Position numbers and translations under genes: made by a program. 64,000 nucleotides of DNA. Origin: Henckelia pumila. Taxonomy: Eukaryota; Streptophyta; Magnoliopsida; Lamiales; Gesneriaceae. The stretch lies in NCBI RefSeq assembly GCF_033568475.1, contig NC_133123.1, positions 4,960,001-5,024,000 of the forward strand, in the 5' to 3' direction. The notes beneath the pieces are model-generated. The model ran no database searches. It had not been told where the DNA came from and was given only the letters and a program-made list of their open reading frames with translations. Positions 12,288 to 25,262 of this stretch are shown here, piece by piece. Each line of letters begins with the position of its first letter. Position 1 is the first letter of the stretch.

Positions 12288-12667
12288 TGTGACGCCCGGG
12301 GCTGAAGAGACGGGGAGTGATCGCCGGTGCCAAGAGGTTGCACGGACAATGAGCGGCTCCTGAAAGGCTTCTAGGCGGAGGGAGACATGAATGAACCGAT
12401 CCCGTGCCGGAATGAGAGGGGATTCTGAGACTGTGTAGGTATGGGACTACATAGTTTAGGAGGGATTAAAAGATTTCATATGTACTGCTCATATCAAGAA
12501 GGTGCATCTTCTTTTCGGGAGCTCATCACATAAGAACTCTAAAGTTAAGCGTGCTTGACTTGGGGCAATTATAGGATGGGTGACCACCTGGGAAGTTTCT
12601 CAGGGTGCGTGTGAGTGAGGACATAAGCACGCTGAAAAGACCCGTCTTGATACAGTGGGACGTTACA
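12288..12667 (+). repeat. Cassandra 3' LTR with 5S-like segment (about 12480-12615)
   Basis: Same length as the 5' LTR (380 bp) and nearly identical. Its 5S-like part has gaccacctggg, slightly closer to canonical 5S than the 5' copy. Confidence 0.92.
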
Positions 12668-15154
12668 CGGTGCCTTAGTACTATCCATGGAAAGCCCGGT
12701 TGATTCTTGGGATATGGATTCGGGAGCTTCATTTCATACCACGGGTAATCGCGATGTATTCGATAATTACATTGCTGGCGATTACGAAAAAGTTTTTCTA
12801 GCTGATGGAAAACATTTGGAGATTGTTGGTATGAGAGATGTCCGGTTAAAAATGTCAAATGGATCTGTCTGAAAAATCAATAAAATCAGACATGTACCAA
12901 AACTGACACGGAATCTGATCTCAGTGGGGAAGCTCGATGACGAAGGCCATAATGTGACCTTCGGTGATGGTTCTTGGAAAGTGAGCAAAGGAGCCATGAT
13001 TGTTGCTTGAGGACAAAAAACTGGAACCCTCTACATGACTTTCAGTTGTAGAGATACGTTAGCGGCTGTGAATGCTGGAACTAACTCGAGTCTATGACAT
13101 TGTAAACTTGGACATATATTTGAGTGAGAATGGAATGAAGTTGCTGTTATCAAATGGGAAGCTGCCGGAATTAAAGTTCGTCGAACACAAGCTATGTGAA
13201 AGTTGTATACTTGGAAAGCAGAAAAAGGTGAGCTTTTCAAAAGGCGACAGAGAACCAAAGGCATCAAAGTTGGAGTTGGTTCATAATGACGTATGAGGGC
13301 CATCTCCTGTGACATCCCTTGGAGGCTCACGATATTATGTCACATTTATCGATAATTCGAGCAGGAAGGTTTGGGTTTATTTTTTGAAAAATAAATCTGA
13401 TGTTTATGAAACCTTTAAGAGGTGGAAAGTCATGGTGGAGAATGAGACCAAATTGAAGGTGAAGTGCTTACGGTCTGATAACGGAAGAGAATATGAAGAT
13501 GTTGAGTTCAAAAAGTATTGTGCGTTAAATGAGATCAAGATGGAGAAAACCATTCCCGGTAATCTTCAACAGAATGGTGTAACCGAGAGAATGAACATGA
13601 CCATGAATGAGCGAGCCAGGAGCATGAGATTGCACGTTGGGCTGCCAAAATCATTCTGGGCTGATGAAGTTAACACTGCAGCATATCTGATCAACAGAGT
13701 ACCTTCGGTACCACTTGGTTACAGAATACCTGAAGATGTCTGGAGCGGAAGTAAACCTTTATTTCTTGTAAGTGTTTGGATGTTTATCATATGTTCACAT
13801 TGATTCTGCTAGCAGAACAAAACTTGATCCTAAATCCAAGAAGTGTTTCTTTATTGGTTATGGAGATAATGAGTTTGGTTATCGGTTCTGGGATGACCAA
13901 AATCGGAATATCATTCGGAGCAGAGATGTAATCTTCAATGAGTACGTGATGTATAATGACAGGTCAAGCGTTGGAACTGGTGATGAATGTCATGAATTCA
14001 AGAAGACAGATGATGTACCATTGATGGATATTCCTGTGAATGAGTCAGAAACCAGTAATCTGAAAGATAAATAAATTGATGCACAAGATGATGACCCGCA
14101 AACTCCGGAAATTGAACTTAGGAGATTTTCGAGAACAATCAGATCACCTCAGAAATACTCCCCTGCACTTCACTATATTTTGCTGACAGATAAAAGTGAA
14201 CTGGAGACCTATGAAGAAGCGATGCAAAATGATGATTCAATCAAGTGGGAGTTAGCCATGAAAGACGAGATGAATTCACTATCATCCAATCAGACTTCGG
14301 AGTTAACAGTACATCCGAAAGGCAAAAAGACATTACACAACAAGTGGGTATATCGGATCAAAGAAGAAGGTTATGGAAGTAGACGGTACAAGGCAAGACT
14401 TGTTGTAAAAGACTTTCAACAAAGGGAAGACATTTATTACACCGAGATTTTCTCTCCAGTGGTGAAGCTGACCACTATCAGAACTGTACTTGGATTAGTG
14501 GCGAATGAAAACTTACATCTGGAGCAGTTGGATGTAAAGACGGTGTTTCTTCATGGTGACTTGGATGAAGAAATTTATATGAAACAGCCACATGGATTTG
14601 AATTACGTGGGTCAGAGAAAATGGTGTGCAAACTTCAGAAGAGCTTGTACGGTCTCAAACAAGCTTCAAGACAGTGGTACAAGAAGTTTGACGGTTTCAT
14701 GAATAACAGCGGTTTCCCGAGGTGTCAGACAGATCACTGTTGTTATGTGAAGAAGATTGATGATTCCTATATCATTCTACTGCTATATGTGGATGACATG
14801 TTGATAGCAGGATCTTGTCTGGAGGAGATTGATAAGATCAAGAGAGAGTTATCAAAAGAATTTGCAATGAAGGATTTGGGACCTGCAAAGCAAATCCTTG
14901 GAATGAGGATCTTAAGAGATCGGGTGAACGGAGTCTTGAAGTTATGTCAAGCAGAGTACGTGAAAAAGGTGCTTAGTAGATTCAACATGGATGAAGCTAA
15001 ACCGGTTAGTACTCCCTTGGCTAGTCATTTCAAACTAACCAAAACACAATCACCATCGACGGAGCAGGAGCATGCTTATATGAATAAGGTTTCTTATGTC
15101 TCTGTTGTCGGAAGTCTCATGTATGCAATGATGTGCACCAAACCAGACATAACA

Positions 15155-17778
15155 TGTAACACCCGGTATTTTTAATTACATAAATCCGCCTGCATAATTA
15201 GGATATTTAATTATTTAAATTTATGATTTATGGGTTAAATAATTATGTGAATTATTTGTGCATGATTTAATTTATTTTTTAAGCATTTAACCCATAATTA
15301 GTGATTTTTATGATTTTTAGTATTTTTTTATTATTTAATCGCGTAGACGGGACCGTGGACGGACGAGATGACAACTTTCTAGCCAAATTATTTTATGAGC
15401 CTTTTTAGAGCCCTAAAATATTATTTTGAGTTTTATTATCTCAAAATTTTAAGTATTTAATTTTATATAATTTTAGGAGTCCATTTTATTCAAAATTAGC
15501 CAAAATATTGACTTTTTAGCATTTTTAAAATTTTCTTAATTTATAATTTCGGGATTTTATTTTTAGTGTCAGATTTAAACCTTTTAAGAGGAGTTTAAAT
15601 TATATTATTTTGTATATTACTAACCTAATTATTTATTCTAAATTATTAACCTAATTTAAAAACCTAGACTAAAAACCTACCCCAACCCCACGCTTTCACC
15701 ATCAGCCGCCCACATCCACTATTCCTCATCCTCTTCAGCCTCCATTGCCACGCTCCAGCAGTTTCCAGCACCTCCATAGCCTCAATTCTTGTGGTTTTCA
15801 AGTCGAGTCATCATCCCGTCGTCCCGGAACCGTCCCACGTTCGTGCTTCTCGTCATCTACGGTGAAAGGCATGATTCCTTCTTAAAATTTTCGTACCATC
15901 TCAGTTAGTTTACGTGTGTGTAGTGTTATGCATCAAAATTTTAAAGATTTTCAGAAAACGATAATGGTATTGTATGTATGTGCTTTGTTCCTTGTTCCTC
16001 TTGTTCATGACCACGTTTTTGAGTTAACTATGGATGGTAGGTCTGTTGGTCAAGGTCCTAGGAGGGTGGGGGACGGCCTGGACTCGAGTGGCTCGAATGG
16101 CTCGAGCCAAACGAGCCCAGGGAAGCCAATATAGCAGCTCGGCCAAGACAGGTGCAGGTTTAGGGTTGGCAGGAAGGAGGCTCGGCCTTGGCGGTTCAGG
16201 GTGCATGGGGGTTCGGGCCTGACTGGGTTTGGTCCGCCCGGACGTGGGCTACGTCCGGGCGGCGGCGCTCCGGCCAGGGGCGGCCGGAGCCGGCCGGCAG
16301 CAGGCCAAGAGGGCCTGCTGCTCACGGCCGAGAGGCAATGGGAGAGGGGGGATCGGGTTGGGCTAGGTTAGGGGTCTGGGTCGGGTCTAAAATAATATGG
16401 GTTAAGTTAAGTGGGTCCGGGTCCGGGTTATTTTTATTTGGGCTCGGGTATTTTTATTTCTAAGTCTTTAAGTTAATTAGGAATTAAATGGGCTAATTAA
16501 ATTCCCTAAAATTTAATTAGTACCATTTAAATTTATTTGGGCTCCATTAAATTATTTTGGGTTAATTAAATTATTTTAGGGCTTTTTATAATTTTTAATT
16601 AAATTTTTAAGTTGGCTAGAAATTTTTATGGGCTTGGGAGCCCATGAAAGTTATTGGGCCAGTTAATGGACTTTTTGGGCCCCTTGGGCCAGAGACAGTG
16701 TTATTGGGCCTAAGCTAGTCTTAATGGGCTTTGATATGTTAGTGGGCCAAGTTTTAAGTTAATGGGCTCGAGAGTAGGGCCAGCAGTCCAGGACCATCCA
16801 TGAGAAAATTTGCATGTGTCCTGATTATATATTTAATTATTTTTATGCATTTGAGTTATTTTAATATTTATATGTTAATAAGAAATTTAAATTAAATATA
16901 TATGATGGACACACATTTTATTCAAGTACATGCATTCATGAAATAATATTTTATGCATGATTTAATGTTTAAGTTGAGCAATAAAAATATTTTATGTTGG
17001 AAGTTGAAGTAGTGTGACAATTTAAGGGGGATTCGTCCCCATATGATTGAAGGGCAGTTTACTGCCAATTTAAGAGGTGATTCGTCACCGGCCACGTACG
17101 TAGGTTTCCACGCTGATCAGTATTTAATGTATGATTTAAGGTTACACTACGGATACAACCATGCTATGTTAGAAAATAAATTGCTCAATAATGTTATGTA
17201 TTATGTTATGTAATATGTTTATTTAAGTAAGTTATGTTATGTAATTTTTAAGCATGCTCATTCATGTATATGTATGTATTAGTATTAAATTGGTTTAAAT
17301 TATTTTAAACCCTTGTTATGTTAGCATGTTGGGCCTCTAGGCTCACTACACTGGTATGGTGCAGGTGAGTACGTTGAGGATGACATTGTACCCACCGAAG
17401 GCGAGGACGTATGAGCATGCATGCAGTGGCCCCGTGACCGTGAAATATTCTGAGTCGCTATGCATGTTATTGTTTTTGTCAGCATGATACATTTTTATTA
17501 TTTTCAGTGATTGAGGGTCTAGAATATTTATTTAATATTTTCAGTGCGTGCAAACTTTTATTTACTTATGCAGTATATTTTTAATTAATGTTTGACTCGG
17601 ATATTTATTATATTTTTAAGAATGCATTTTTATTTAAGTATTTAATTGTTTATTCATTTTAAATATTTTTATTCTGTGCATATATGTATGGGCATATATG
17701 TACATATTTTATTTAGTAAGTATAAAAAAAAAAAAAAATTTCCGCATATTTATTTATTATAGAGTTAGGGTCGTTTCA
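15155..17778 (+). repeat. 5' LTR of the Tekay-type element (2624 bp)
   Basis: Begins TGTAACACCCGG and ends GGTCGTTTCA. Mostly AT-rich, with a sharply GC-rich island (about 16060-16340) that includes a perfect 12-bp inverted repeat. Small ORFs inside it appear identically in the other LTR and are not genes. Confidence 0.97.
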
Positions 17779-17963
17779 GTTGGTATCAGAGCACGGTCCT
17801 CGGAGGGGCCTCACTGCTATGCGAGCTCAGAAATCCACGCTACCGGTCTGTAAGTTTTAAATGTTTATAGCATGATTTAATTTCTAGAATTTAAGTTAGC
17901 ATTAATTTTAAAACACTTAGTTATGCATGGCGATTTACGTAAATAAATATGTGGTGGTGCAGA

Positions 17964-19028
17964 ATGCCTCCCAGACAGGTGAATCGACGTGGGAGACCTC
18001 CACATCCACCTCCACCTCCACCGCCACCTCAGCAGCACCCCATGACAGCACTGGAGCAGGCCAGTGCCACGATGATGGCGGGTATTACTGCCTTGCTGGA
18101 GCAGCAGGCAGCCCGTCCCAGACTGTCCCACGAGGAGGACGTCGCCGAGAGGTTCCAGAAGAAGGGGCCTAAGGAGTTCTTGGGGACCACCGATCCGTTG
18201 GTGGCTGAGGGATGGATTCGCTCACTTGAGTCCATCTTTGACTATATGGGGATCACAGACGCCGACAGGGTGAGTTGTGCTACATACATGATGCGAGGCG
18301 ATGCAGCCTCATGGTGGGAGGGTGCAGTACGAGGAGTCCATCTACCTACTCTGACATGGGCTGAGTTTAGGCGTATCTTCTACGCCAAATATTTCACTGA
18401 GGATGTGCGCAGTCGCATGATCCGGGAGTTCATGAGTCTCCGTCAGGGGGACAGATCAGTGGTGGAGTACATCAGCCAGTTTGAGAGGGGCTGTCGTTTC
18501 GTGCCCATGATTGCTGAGAGTCCGCAGGAGAAGCTGCGACAGTTTGTTGAGGGCCTGAGGGCAGAGATCAGGCACGATGTACGCATGGCAGACGTTTTTA
18601 CATATGAGTCTGCAGTCAGCCGGGCTTTGCGTTCTGAGGAGGGTCGAAGAGCGATCCAGCTAGAGCAGCAGGGGAAGAGGCAGTTTCAGGCTGCATATCA
18701 GCGACCATCTTCGCAGCCACCTGCGAAGAAGCAGTATACAGGGCCGGCTAAGGGCCCGAATCAGCAGCAGAGGCCACAGCAGCAGAGGCCGCAGCAGCAG
18801 AGGGGCGGGGCCCCTAATGCCATAGCTCATCCCATTTGCCCGAAGTGCCAGAAGATGCATTCGGGACCTTGCCTATTGGGAGCAGGAGTTTGCTTCCACT
18901 GCAGAGAGCCGGGGCATCAGATTGCTAACTGCCCCAGGAAGAAGAACACCGCTGGTAGGGTGTTCGTGATGCAGGCTGAGGAGGTCGATCCAGACACCTC
19001 CTTGATCACCGGTACATCCTATCCCTAG
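17964..19028 (+). CDS. Tekay-type gag
   Basis: Chosen start ATG at 17964 (MPPRQVNRRGRPP), a short way after the primer-binding site. It holds the retrotransposon gag domain (SWWEGAVRG, TWAEFRRIFYAKYF, RQGDRSVVEY) and a Gln/Pro-rich linker, then a CCHC zinc knuckle CFHCREPGHQIANC near the C-terminus. Gag packages element RNA in virus-like particles. Part of a fossil element that looks nearly whole. Confidence 0.9.
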   Translation: MPPRQVNRRGRPPHPPPPPPPPQQHPMTALEQASATMMAGITALLEQQAARPRLSHEEDVAERFQKKGPKEFLGTTDPLVAEGWIRSLESIFDYMGITDADRVSCATYMMRGDAASWWEGAVRGVHLPTLTWAEFRRIFYAKYFTEDVRSRMIREFMSLRQGDRSVVEYISQFERGCRFVPMIAESPQEKLRQFVEGLRAEIRHDVRMADVFTYESAVSRALRSEEGRRAIQLEQQGKRQFQAAYQRPSSQPPAKKQYTGPAKGPNQQQRPQQQRPQQQRGGAPNAIAHPICPKCQKMHSGPCLLGAGVCFHCREPGHQIANCPRKKNTAGRVFVMQAEEVDPDTSLITGTSYP

Positions 19029-19215
19029 TATTTTCATAAATTCTCCTTTGGTTAAAGATTTAGTATTTAATTTGAAATTCTTGTTATTTGGGTCATTTAA
19101 CTGCATGTTAGAATAGGAAGCATGTTTTACTTGTGATTAGAATTAAGAACTTGTAGTGACTCGTTTGGGAAAAAATTAGAAGTGGTATGAAACTGTTGGG
19201 AATTTTCTGCGTGCA

Positions 19216-22200
19216 GGGAGAATTCTAGTTGGGGGCAACTCCACGTTTGCGTTGCTAGATTCAGGGGCTACGCATTCGTTTATCTCCCTGGAGTTTATCA
19301 GACGGGTAGGCATCACACCTGAGAGTAGTGACAGCGGGTATGATGTTACTATGCCGTCAGGGCAGATTATGTCTACCTCGAAGGTTATTCGAGGACTGGA
19401 GTTAGAGCTGCAGGGACACTCCATTCGAGCAGATGTAGTAGTCTTGCCTTTGAGTGGTTTTGATCTTATTTTGGGTATGGACTGGTTGACAGTCAATGGA
19501 GCTTCGATTGATTTTCGTCGGAGATCAGTGTCAGTGAGACCTACAGGGGGCGACCCGTTCACTTTTTATGCATCTCAGAGCAGTGATATTCCTCAGGTGA
19601 TATCCTATATTCAGGCGAGGAAGTTGTTGAGACGGGGTTGCCAGGGGTTTCTAGCGAGTATTGTCACGACTTCAGAGCCATCTAGCAGATCATTATCAGA
19701 GTTAGAGGTGGTTCGTGACTTTCCGGATGTCTTTCCGGAGGATGTGGCAGGAATTCCACCAGTGAGAGAGGTGGAGTTCAGTATTGACTTAGTGCCAGAC
19801 ACCGTGCCTATCTCTAAGGCACCGTACAGGCTTGCTCCTACCGAGATGAAAGAGTTGAAGGAGCAGATACAGGAGTTGTTAGAGAAAGGCTTCGTTCGAC
19901 CTAGATTTTCTCCTTGGGGAGCTCCGGTGTTGTTTGTGAAGAAGAAGGATGGCAGTATGAGACTGTGCATCGATTACCGAGAGCTTAACAGGGTCACAGT
20001 GAAGAACAAGTATCCACTGCCGAGGATAGAGGATTTATTTGACCAGTTGCAGGGATCTTCAGTGTTTTCCAAGATCGATCTGCGATCTGGTTACCATCAG
20101 TTGCGTGTTAGGGATGCAGATGTGTCCAAGACTGCTTTCCGGACACGATATGGGCATTACGAGTTCTTGGTGATGCCATTTGGGTTGACCAATGCTCCAG
20201 CGGTTTTCATGGATCTCATGAACCGAGTCTTTCAGCCATATCTGGATCAGTTCATCATAGTCTTTATTGATGATATTTTGATCTATTCTAGGAGCATCGA
20301 GGAGCATAGACAGCATCTTCAGACCGCCTTGCAGACCTTGAGGGAGCATCGTTTGTATGCCAAGTTCAGCAAGTGCGAGTTTTGGCTTGAGCAGGTGGCA
20401 TTTCTTGGCCACATTATTTCGAGAGATGGAGTTGCAGTCGATCAGTCTAAGGTGGAGGCAGTGCAGAATTGGAGTATTCCGAAGAATGCTTCAGAGATTC
20501 GCAGTTTCTTGGGTTTGGCCGGATACTACAGGAAGTTCATCAAGGGTTTTTCCTCTATTGCAGTACCCTTGACTTCCTTGACCAAGAAGAATGCGAAGTT
20601 TATATGGAGTTCAGACTGTCAGAGGAGCTTCGATCAGCTGAAGGAAGCACTCACTACAGCACCAGTGTTAGCGATGACAGTACCACACGAGGAGTTAGTG
20701 GTTTACACCGACGCGTCTAAACTTGGTTTAGGCGCAGTGCTTATGCAGTGTGGTAAGGTTATTGCGTATGCGTCGAGACAGTTGAAGATTCATGAGCAAA
20801 ACTACCCGACGCATGACTTGGAGTTGGCAGCAGTGGTCTTCGCTTTGAAAATCTGGAGGCACTATCTGTATGGCGAGAAGTGCAAGATTTTCACAGACCA
20901 CAAGAGCCTCAAGTACTTCTTCACCCAGAAGGAGTTAAACATGAGACAGCGCAGATGGTTGGAGTTGGTGAAGGACTATGACTGTGACATTAGCTACCAT
21001 CCGGGTAAGGCTAATGTGGTGGCAGATGCTTTGAGTCGGAAGTCGTCAGTGGTATCATGTTTGACTGTACAGTTACCACTACAGACCGAGATTCAGAGAT
21101 TTGGTTTGGAGTGCTATCCGAGGGGCCATGCACCGAGTTTGTCAGTGTTGACGGTGCAGCCAGTGTTGAGAGATCGGATTAGAGAGGGACAGTCCACTGA
21201 TGAGGAGTTACAGCGATGGAGACAGAGAGATGAGGCTAGAGGAAATCTCTTATATACAGTGGAGGATGGCATCGTTCAGTACCGTGGGAGGATGTGGGTA
21301 CCGAACATCGATCAGTTGCGAGCTGAGATTTTGACAGAGGCTCACGCATCTCCGTACTCCATTCACCCCGGAAGTACGAAGATGTACAAGGACTTGCAAC
21401 TATTGTATTGGTGGCCCGGGATGAAGAGTGACATCGGGAGAGTGGTGTCAGAGTGCTTGACTTGTCAGCAAGTCAAAGCAGAGCATCAGCGTCCAGCAGG
21501 ACTTCTTAGACCTCTCCCTATTCCGAAATGGAAATGGGAGAATATTACGATGGACTTTGTAGTTGGCTTACCGAGGAGTACCAGAGGGTGTACAGCGATT
21601 TGGGTGATTGTGGATAGACTCACCAAGTCAGCTCATTTCTTGCCGGTAAGGATTACATACACTTTGACACAGTATGCAGAGCTTTACATCAGAGAGATTG
21701 TTAGACTGCATGGCATACCAGTGTCTATTGTGTCAGACAGAGATCCGAGATTCACCTCAGCATTTTGGAAGAGTCTGCACACAGCTTTGGGAACTAGGCT
21801 TTTGTTCAGTACAGCATTTCATCCCCAGACAGATGGCCAGTCTGAGAGAGTGATCCAGGTTCTCGAGGATCTTCTGAGAGCTTGTGTCATCGATTTTCGA
21901 GGATCTTGGGAGACTAGACTGCCATTAGTGGAGTTTACCTATAACAACAGTTTTCAGTCGTCTATAGGTATGGCTCCTTATGCAGCACTTTATGGGAGGA
22001 GATGCAGATCTCCGGTGCATTGGGATGAGGTTGGTGAGAGGATTTTGTTGGGTCCAGAGATTGTGCAGCAGACAGCTGACATCGTGACGCAGATTCGAGA
22101 GAGGATGAGGACTGCGCAGAGTCGGCAGAAGAGTTATGCAGATGCCAGACGACGCGATTTGGAGTTCGCTGTAGGTGATCACGTATTCTTGAAGGTGTCA

Positions 22201-22590
22201 CCTATGAAGGGAATAGCGCGTTTTGGGCGGAGAGGCAAGCTGAATCCGAGATATATAGGGTCATTCGAGATCTTGGAGCGAGTTGGCACGTTGGCCTACC
22301 GTTTAGCTCTACCTCCAGGGCTAGCGGCAGTGCACAACGTTTTCCATGTATCCATGCTTCGGAGATATGTCTCCAACCCGTCGCATGTGTTGGATTTCGA
22401 GCCCTTGCAGTTGCCACCAGATCTTGTTTACGAGGAGAGACCAGTGCGGATCTTGGCTAGAGAGGAGAGGAGTCTTAGGACGCGGGTCATACCGATGGTC
22501 AGAGTCCAGTGGCTGAATCACTCGGAGGAGGAAGCTACTTGGGAGACCGAGGAGGATATGAGGACTCGCTACCCGGAGTTGTTCGGGTAA
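19216..22590 (+). CDS. Tekay-type pol (protease, RT, RNase H, integrase, chromodomain)
   Basis: Protease with [12 protein letters not shown] starts near 19250. Reverse transcriptase runs from about 19850, with [11 protein letters not shown] near 20260. RNase H includes [13 protein letters not shown] near 20705. The integrase zinc-binding segment ends CLTCQQVK near 21470, and the DDE core includes TMDFVVGLP and [11 protein letters not shown]-terminal chromodomain-like segment ([19 protein letters not shown]) ends at 22590. In chromoviruses this tail is thought to guide integration. The listed start is where the frame shows family similarity, not a proven initiation codon; Tekay elements express gag and pol as one polyprotein. 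Confidence 0.9.
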   Translation, partial: GRILVGGNSTFALLDSGATHSFISLEFIRRVGITPESSDSGYDVTMPSGQIMSTSKVIRGLELELQGHSIRADVVVLPLSGFDLILGMDWLTVNGASIDFRRRSVSVRPTGGDPFTFYASQSSDIPQVISYIQARKLLRRGCQGFLASIVTTSEPSSRSLSELEVVRDFPDVFPEDVAGIPPVREVEFSIDLVPDTVPISKAPYRLAPTEMKELKEQIQELLEKGFVRPRFSPWGAPVLFVKKKDGSMRLCIDYRELNRVTVKNKYPLPRIEDLFDQLQGSSVFSKIDLRSGYHQLRVRDADVSKTAFRTRYGHYEFLVMPFGLTNAPAVFMDLMNRVFQPYLDQFIIVFIDDILIYSRSIEEHRQHLQTALQTLREHRLYAKFSKCEFWLEQVAFLGHIISRDGVAVDQSKVEAVQNWSIPKNASEIRSFLGLAGYYRKFIKGFSSIAVPLTSLTKKNAKFIWSSDCQRSFDQLKEALTTAPVLAMTVPHEELVVYTDASKLGLGAVLMQCGKVIAYASRQLKIHEQNYPTHDLELAAVVFALKIWRHYLYGEKCKIFTDHKSLKYFFTQKELNMRQRRWLELVKDYDCDISYHPGKANVVADALSRKSSVVSCLTVQLPLQTEIQRFGLECYPRGHAPSLSVLTVQPVLRDRIREGQSTDEELQRWRQRDEARGNLLYTVEDGIVQYRGRMWVPNIDQLRAEILTEAHASPYSIHPGSTKMYKDLQLLYWWPGMKSDIGRVVSECLTCQQVKAEHQRPAGLLRPLPIPKWKWENITMDFVVGLPRSTRGCTAIWVIVDRLTKSAHFLPVRITYTLTQYAELYIREIVRLHGIPVSIVSDRDPRFTSAFWKSLHTALGTRLLFSTAFHPQTDGQSERVIQVLEDLLRACVIDFRGSWETRLPLVEFTYNNSFQSSIGMAPYAALYGRRCRSPVHWDEVGERILLGPEIVQQTADIVTQIRERMRTAQSRQKSYADARRRDLEFAVGDHVFLKVSPMKGIARFGRRGKLNPRYIGSFEILERVGTLAYRLALPPGLAAVHNVFHVSMLRRYVSNPSHVLDFEPLQLPPDLVYEERPVRILAREERSLRTRVIPMVRVQWLNHSEEEATWETEEDMRTRYPELFG

Positions 22591-22635
22591 GTACTTTAAT
22601 TTCGAGGACGAAATTCAATTTAAGGGGGGGAGAAT

Positions 22636-25262
22636 TGTAACACCCGGTATTTTTAATTACATAAATCCGTCTGCATAATTAGGATATTTAATTATTTAAA
22701 TTTATGATTTATGGGTTAAATAATTATGTGAATTATTTGTGCATGATTTAATTTATTTTTTAAGCATTTAACCCATAATTAGTGATTTTTATGATTTTTA
22801 GTATTTTTTTATTATTTAATCGCGTAGACGGGACCGTGGACGGACGAGATGACAACTTTCTAGCCAAATTATTTTATGAGCCTTTTTAGAGCCCTAAAAT
22901 ATTATTTTGAGTTTTATTATCTCAAAATTTTAAGTATTTAATTTTATATAATTTTAGGAGTCCATTTTATTCAAAATTAGCCAAAATATTGACTTTTTAG
23001 CATTTTTAAAATTTTCTTAATTTATAATTTCGGGATTTTATTTTTAGTGTCAGATTTAAACCTTTTAAGAGGAGTTTAAATTATATTATTTTGTATATTA
23101 CTAACCTAATTATTTATTCTAAATTATTAACCTAATTTAAAAACCTAGACTAAAAACCTACCCCAACCCCACGCTTTCACCATCAGCCGCCCACATCCAC
23201 TATTCCTCATCCTCTTCAGCCTCCATTGCCACGCTCCAGCAGTTTCCAGCACCTCCATAGCCTCAATTCTTGTGGTTTTCAAGTCGAGTCATCATCCCGT
23301 CGTCCCGGAACCGTCCCACGTTCGTGCTTCTCGTCATCTACGGTGAAAGGCATGATTCCTTCTTAAAATTTTCGTACCATCTCAGTTAGTTTACGTGTGT
23401 GTAGTGTTATGCATCAAAATTTTAAAGATTTTCAGAAAACGATAATGGTATTGTATGTATGTGCTTTGTTCCTTGTTCCTCTTGTTCATGACCACGTTTT
23501 TGAGTTAACTATGGATGGTAGGTCTGTTGGTCAAGGTCCTAGGAGGGTGGGGGACGGCCTGGACTCGAGTGGCTCGAATGGCTCGAGCCAAACGAGCCCA
23601 GGGAAGCCAATATAGCAGCTCGGCCAAGACAGGTGCAGGTTTAGGGTTGGCAGGAAGGAGGCTCGGCCTTGGCGGTTCAGGGTGCATGGGGGTTCGGGCC
23701 TGACTGGGTTTGGTCCGCCCGGACGTGGGCTACGTCCGGGCGGCGGCGCTCCGGCCAGGGGCGGCCGGAGCCGGCCGGCAGCAGGCCAAGAGGGCCTGCT
23801 GCTCACGGCCGAGAGGCAATGGGAGAGGGGGGATCGGGTTGGGCTAGGTTAGGGGTCTGGGTCGGGTCTAAAATAATATGGGTTAAGTTAAGTGGGTCCG
23901 GGTCCGGGTTATTTTTATTTGGGCTCGGGTATTTTTATTTCTAAGTCTTTAAGTTAATTAGGAATTAAATGGGCTAATTAAATTCCCTAAAATTTAATTA
24001 GTACCATTTAAATTTATTTGGGCTCCATTAAATTATTTTGGGTTAATTAAATTATTTTAGGGCTTTTTATAATTTTTAATTAAATTTTTAAGTTGGCTAG
24101 AAATTTTTATGGGCTTGGGAGCCCATGAAAGTTATTGGGCCAGTTAATGGACTTTTTGGGCCCCTTGGGCCAGAGACAGTGTTATTGGGCCTAAGCTAGT
24201 CTTAATGGGCTTTGATATGTTAGTGGGCCAAGTTTTAAGTTAATGGGCTCGAGAGTAGGGCCAGCAGTCCAGGACCATCCATGAGAAAATTTGCATGTGT
24301 CCTGATTATATATTTAATTATTTTTATGCATTTGAGTTATTTTAATATTTATATGTTAATAAGAAATTTAAATTAAATATATATGATGGACACACATTTT
24401 ATTCAAGTACATGCATTCATGAAATAATATTTTATGCATGATTTAATGTTTAAGTTGAGCAATAAAAATATTTTATGTTGGAAGTTGAAGTAGTGTGATA
24501 ATTTAAGGGGGATTCGTCCCCATATGATTGAAGGGCAGTTTACTGCCAATTTAAGAGGTGATTCGTCACCGGCCACGTACGTAGGTTTCCACGCTGATCA
24601 GTATTTAATGTATGATTTAAGGTTACACTACGGATACAACCATGCTATGTTAGAAAATAAATTGCTCAATAATGTTATGTATTATGTTATGTAATATGTT
24701 TATTTAAGTAAGTTATGTTATGTAATTTTTAAGCATGCTCATTCATGTATATGTATGTATTAGTATTAAATTGGTTTAAATTATTTTAAACCCTTGTTAT
24801 GTTAGCATGTTGGGCCTCTAGGCTCACTACACTGGTATGGTGCAGGTGAGTACGTTGAGGATGACATTGTACCCACCGGAGGCGAGGACGTATGAGCATG
24901 CATGCAGTGGCCCCGTGACCGTGAAATATTCTGAGTCGCTATGCATGTTATTGTTTTTGTCAGCATGATACATTTTTATTATTTTCAGTGATTGAGGGTC
25001 TAGAATATTTATTTAATATTTTCAGTGCGTGCAAACTTTTATTTACTTATGCAGTATATTTTTAATTAATGTTTGACTCGGATATTTATTATATTTTTAA
25101 GAATGCATTTTTATTTAAGTATTTAATTGTTTATTCATTTTAAATATTTTTATTCTGTGCATATATGTATGGGCATATATGTACATATTTTATTTAGTAA
25201 GTATAAAAAAAAAAAAAAAAAATTTCCGCATATTTATTTATTATAGAGTTAGGGTCGTTTCA
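22636..25262 (+). repeat. 3' LTR of the Tekay-type element (2627 bp)
   Basis: Near-exact copy of the 5' LTR at an offset of 7481 bases, preceded by the polypurine tract. A poly(A) run near 25206 is about three bases longer than in the other LTR. Confidence 0.97.

Larger units (their letters stand above)
11838..12667 (+). mobile_element. Cassandra TRIM retrotransposon inserted in copia gag
   Basis: An 830-bp non-coding element: two 380-bp LTRs (11838-12217 and 12288-12667) around a 70-base core. The core opens with a primer-binding site TGGTATCAGAG (12220) and ends with a purine-rich tract before the second LTR. The target duplication is cggtg (11833-11837 and 12668-12672). Each LTR embeds a 5S-rRNA-like segment including aaagttaagcgtgcttg and ggatgggtgacc, the hallmark of Cassandra. 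It encodes no protein and must rely on enzymes of other elements. The LTRs differ at about nine positions by eye, so it is younger than its copia host. It looks structurally whole. Confidence 0.93.
15155..25262 (+). mobile_element. Ty3/gypsy chromovirus, Tekay/Del type, inserted in copia RT region; very young
   Basis: About 10.1 kb flanked by target duplication taaca (15150-15154 and 25263-25267). LTRs 15155-17778 (2624 bp) and 22636-25262 (2627 bp) differ by roughly three substitutions and a poly(A) length change by eye. A primer-binding site TGGTATCAGAGC starts at 17781 and a polypurine tract aaggggggga at 22622-22631. It encodes gag with a CCHC knuckle, then protease, RT, RNase H, integrase and a C-terminal chromodomain-like segment. 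Long LTRs and the chromodomain point to Tekay/Del. It looks essentially whole and is the latest insertion in this nest. Confidence 0.95.

Noticed and set aside
16034-16463. Overlapping ORFs on both strands, repeated at 23515-23944
   Set aside because: Identical in both LTRs of the Tekay element, fall in a GC-rich patch and show no protein family; by-products of composition.
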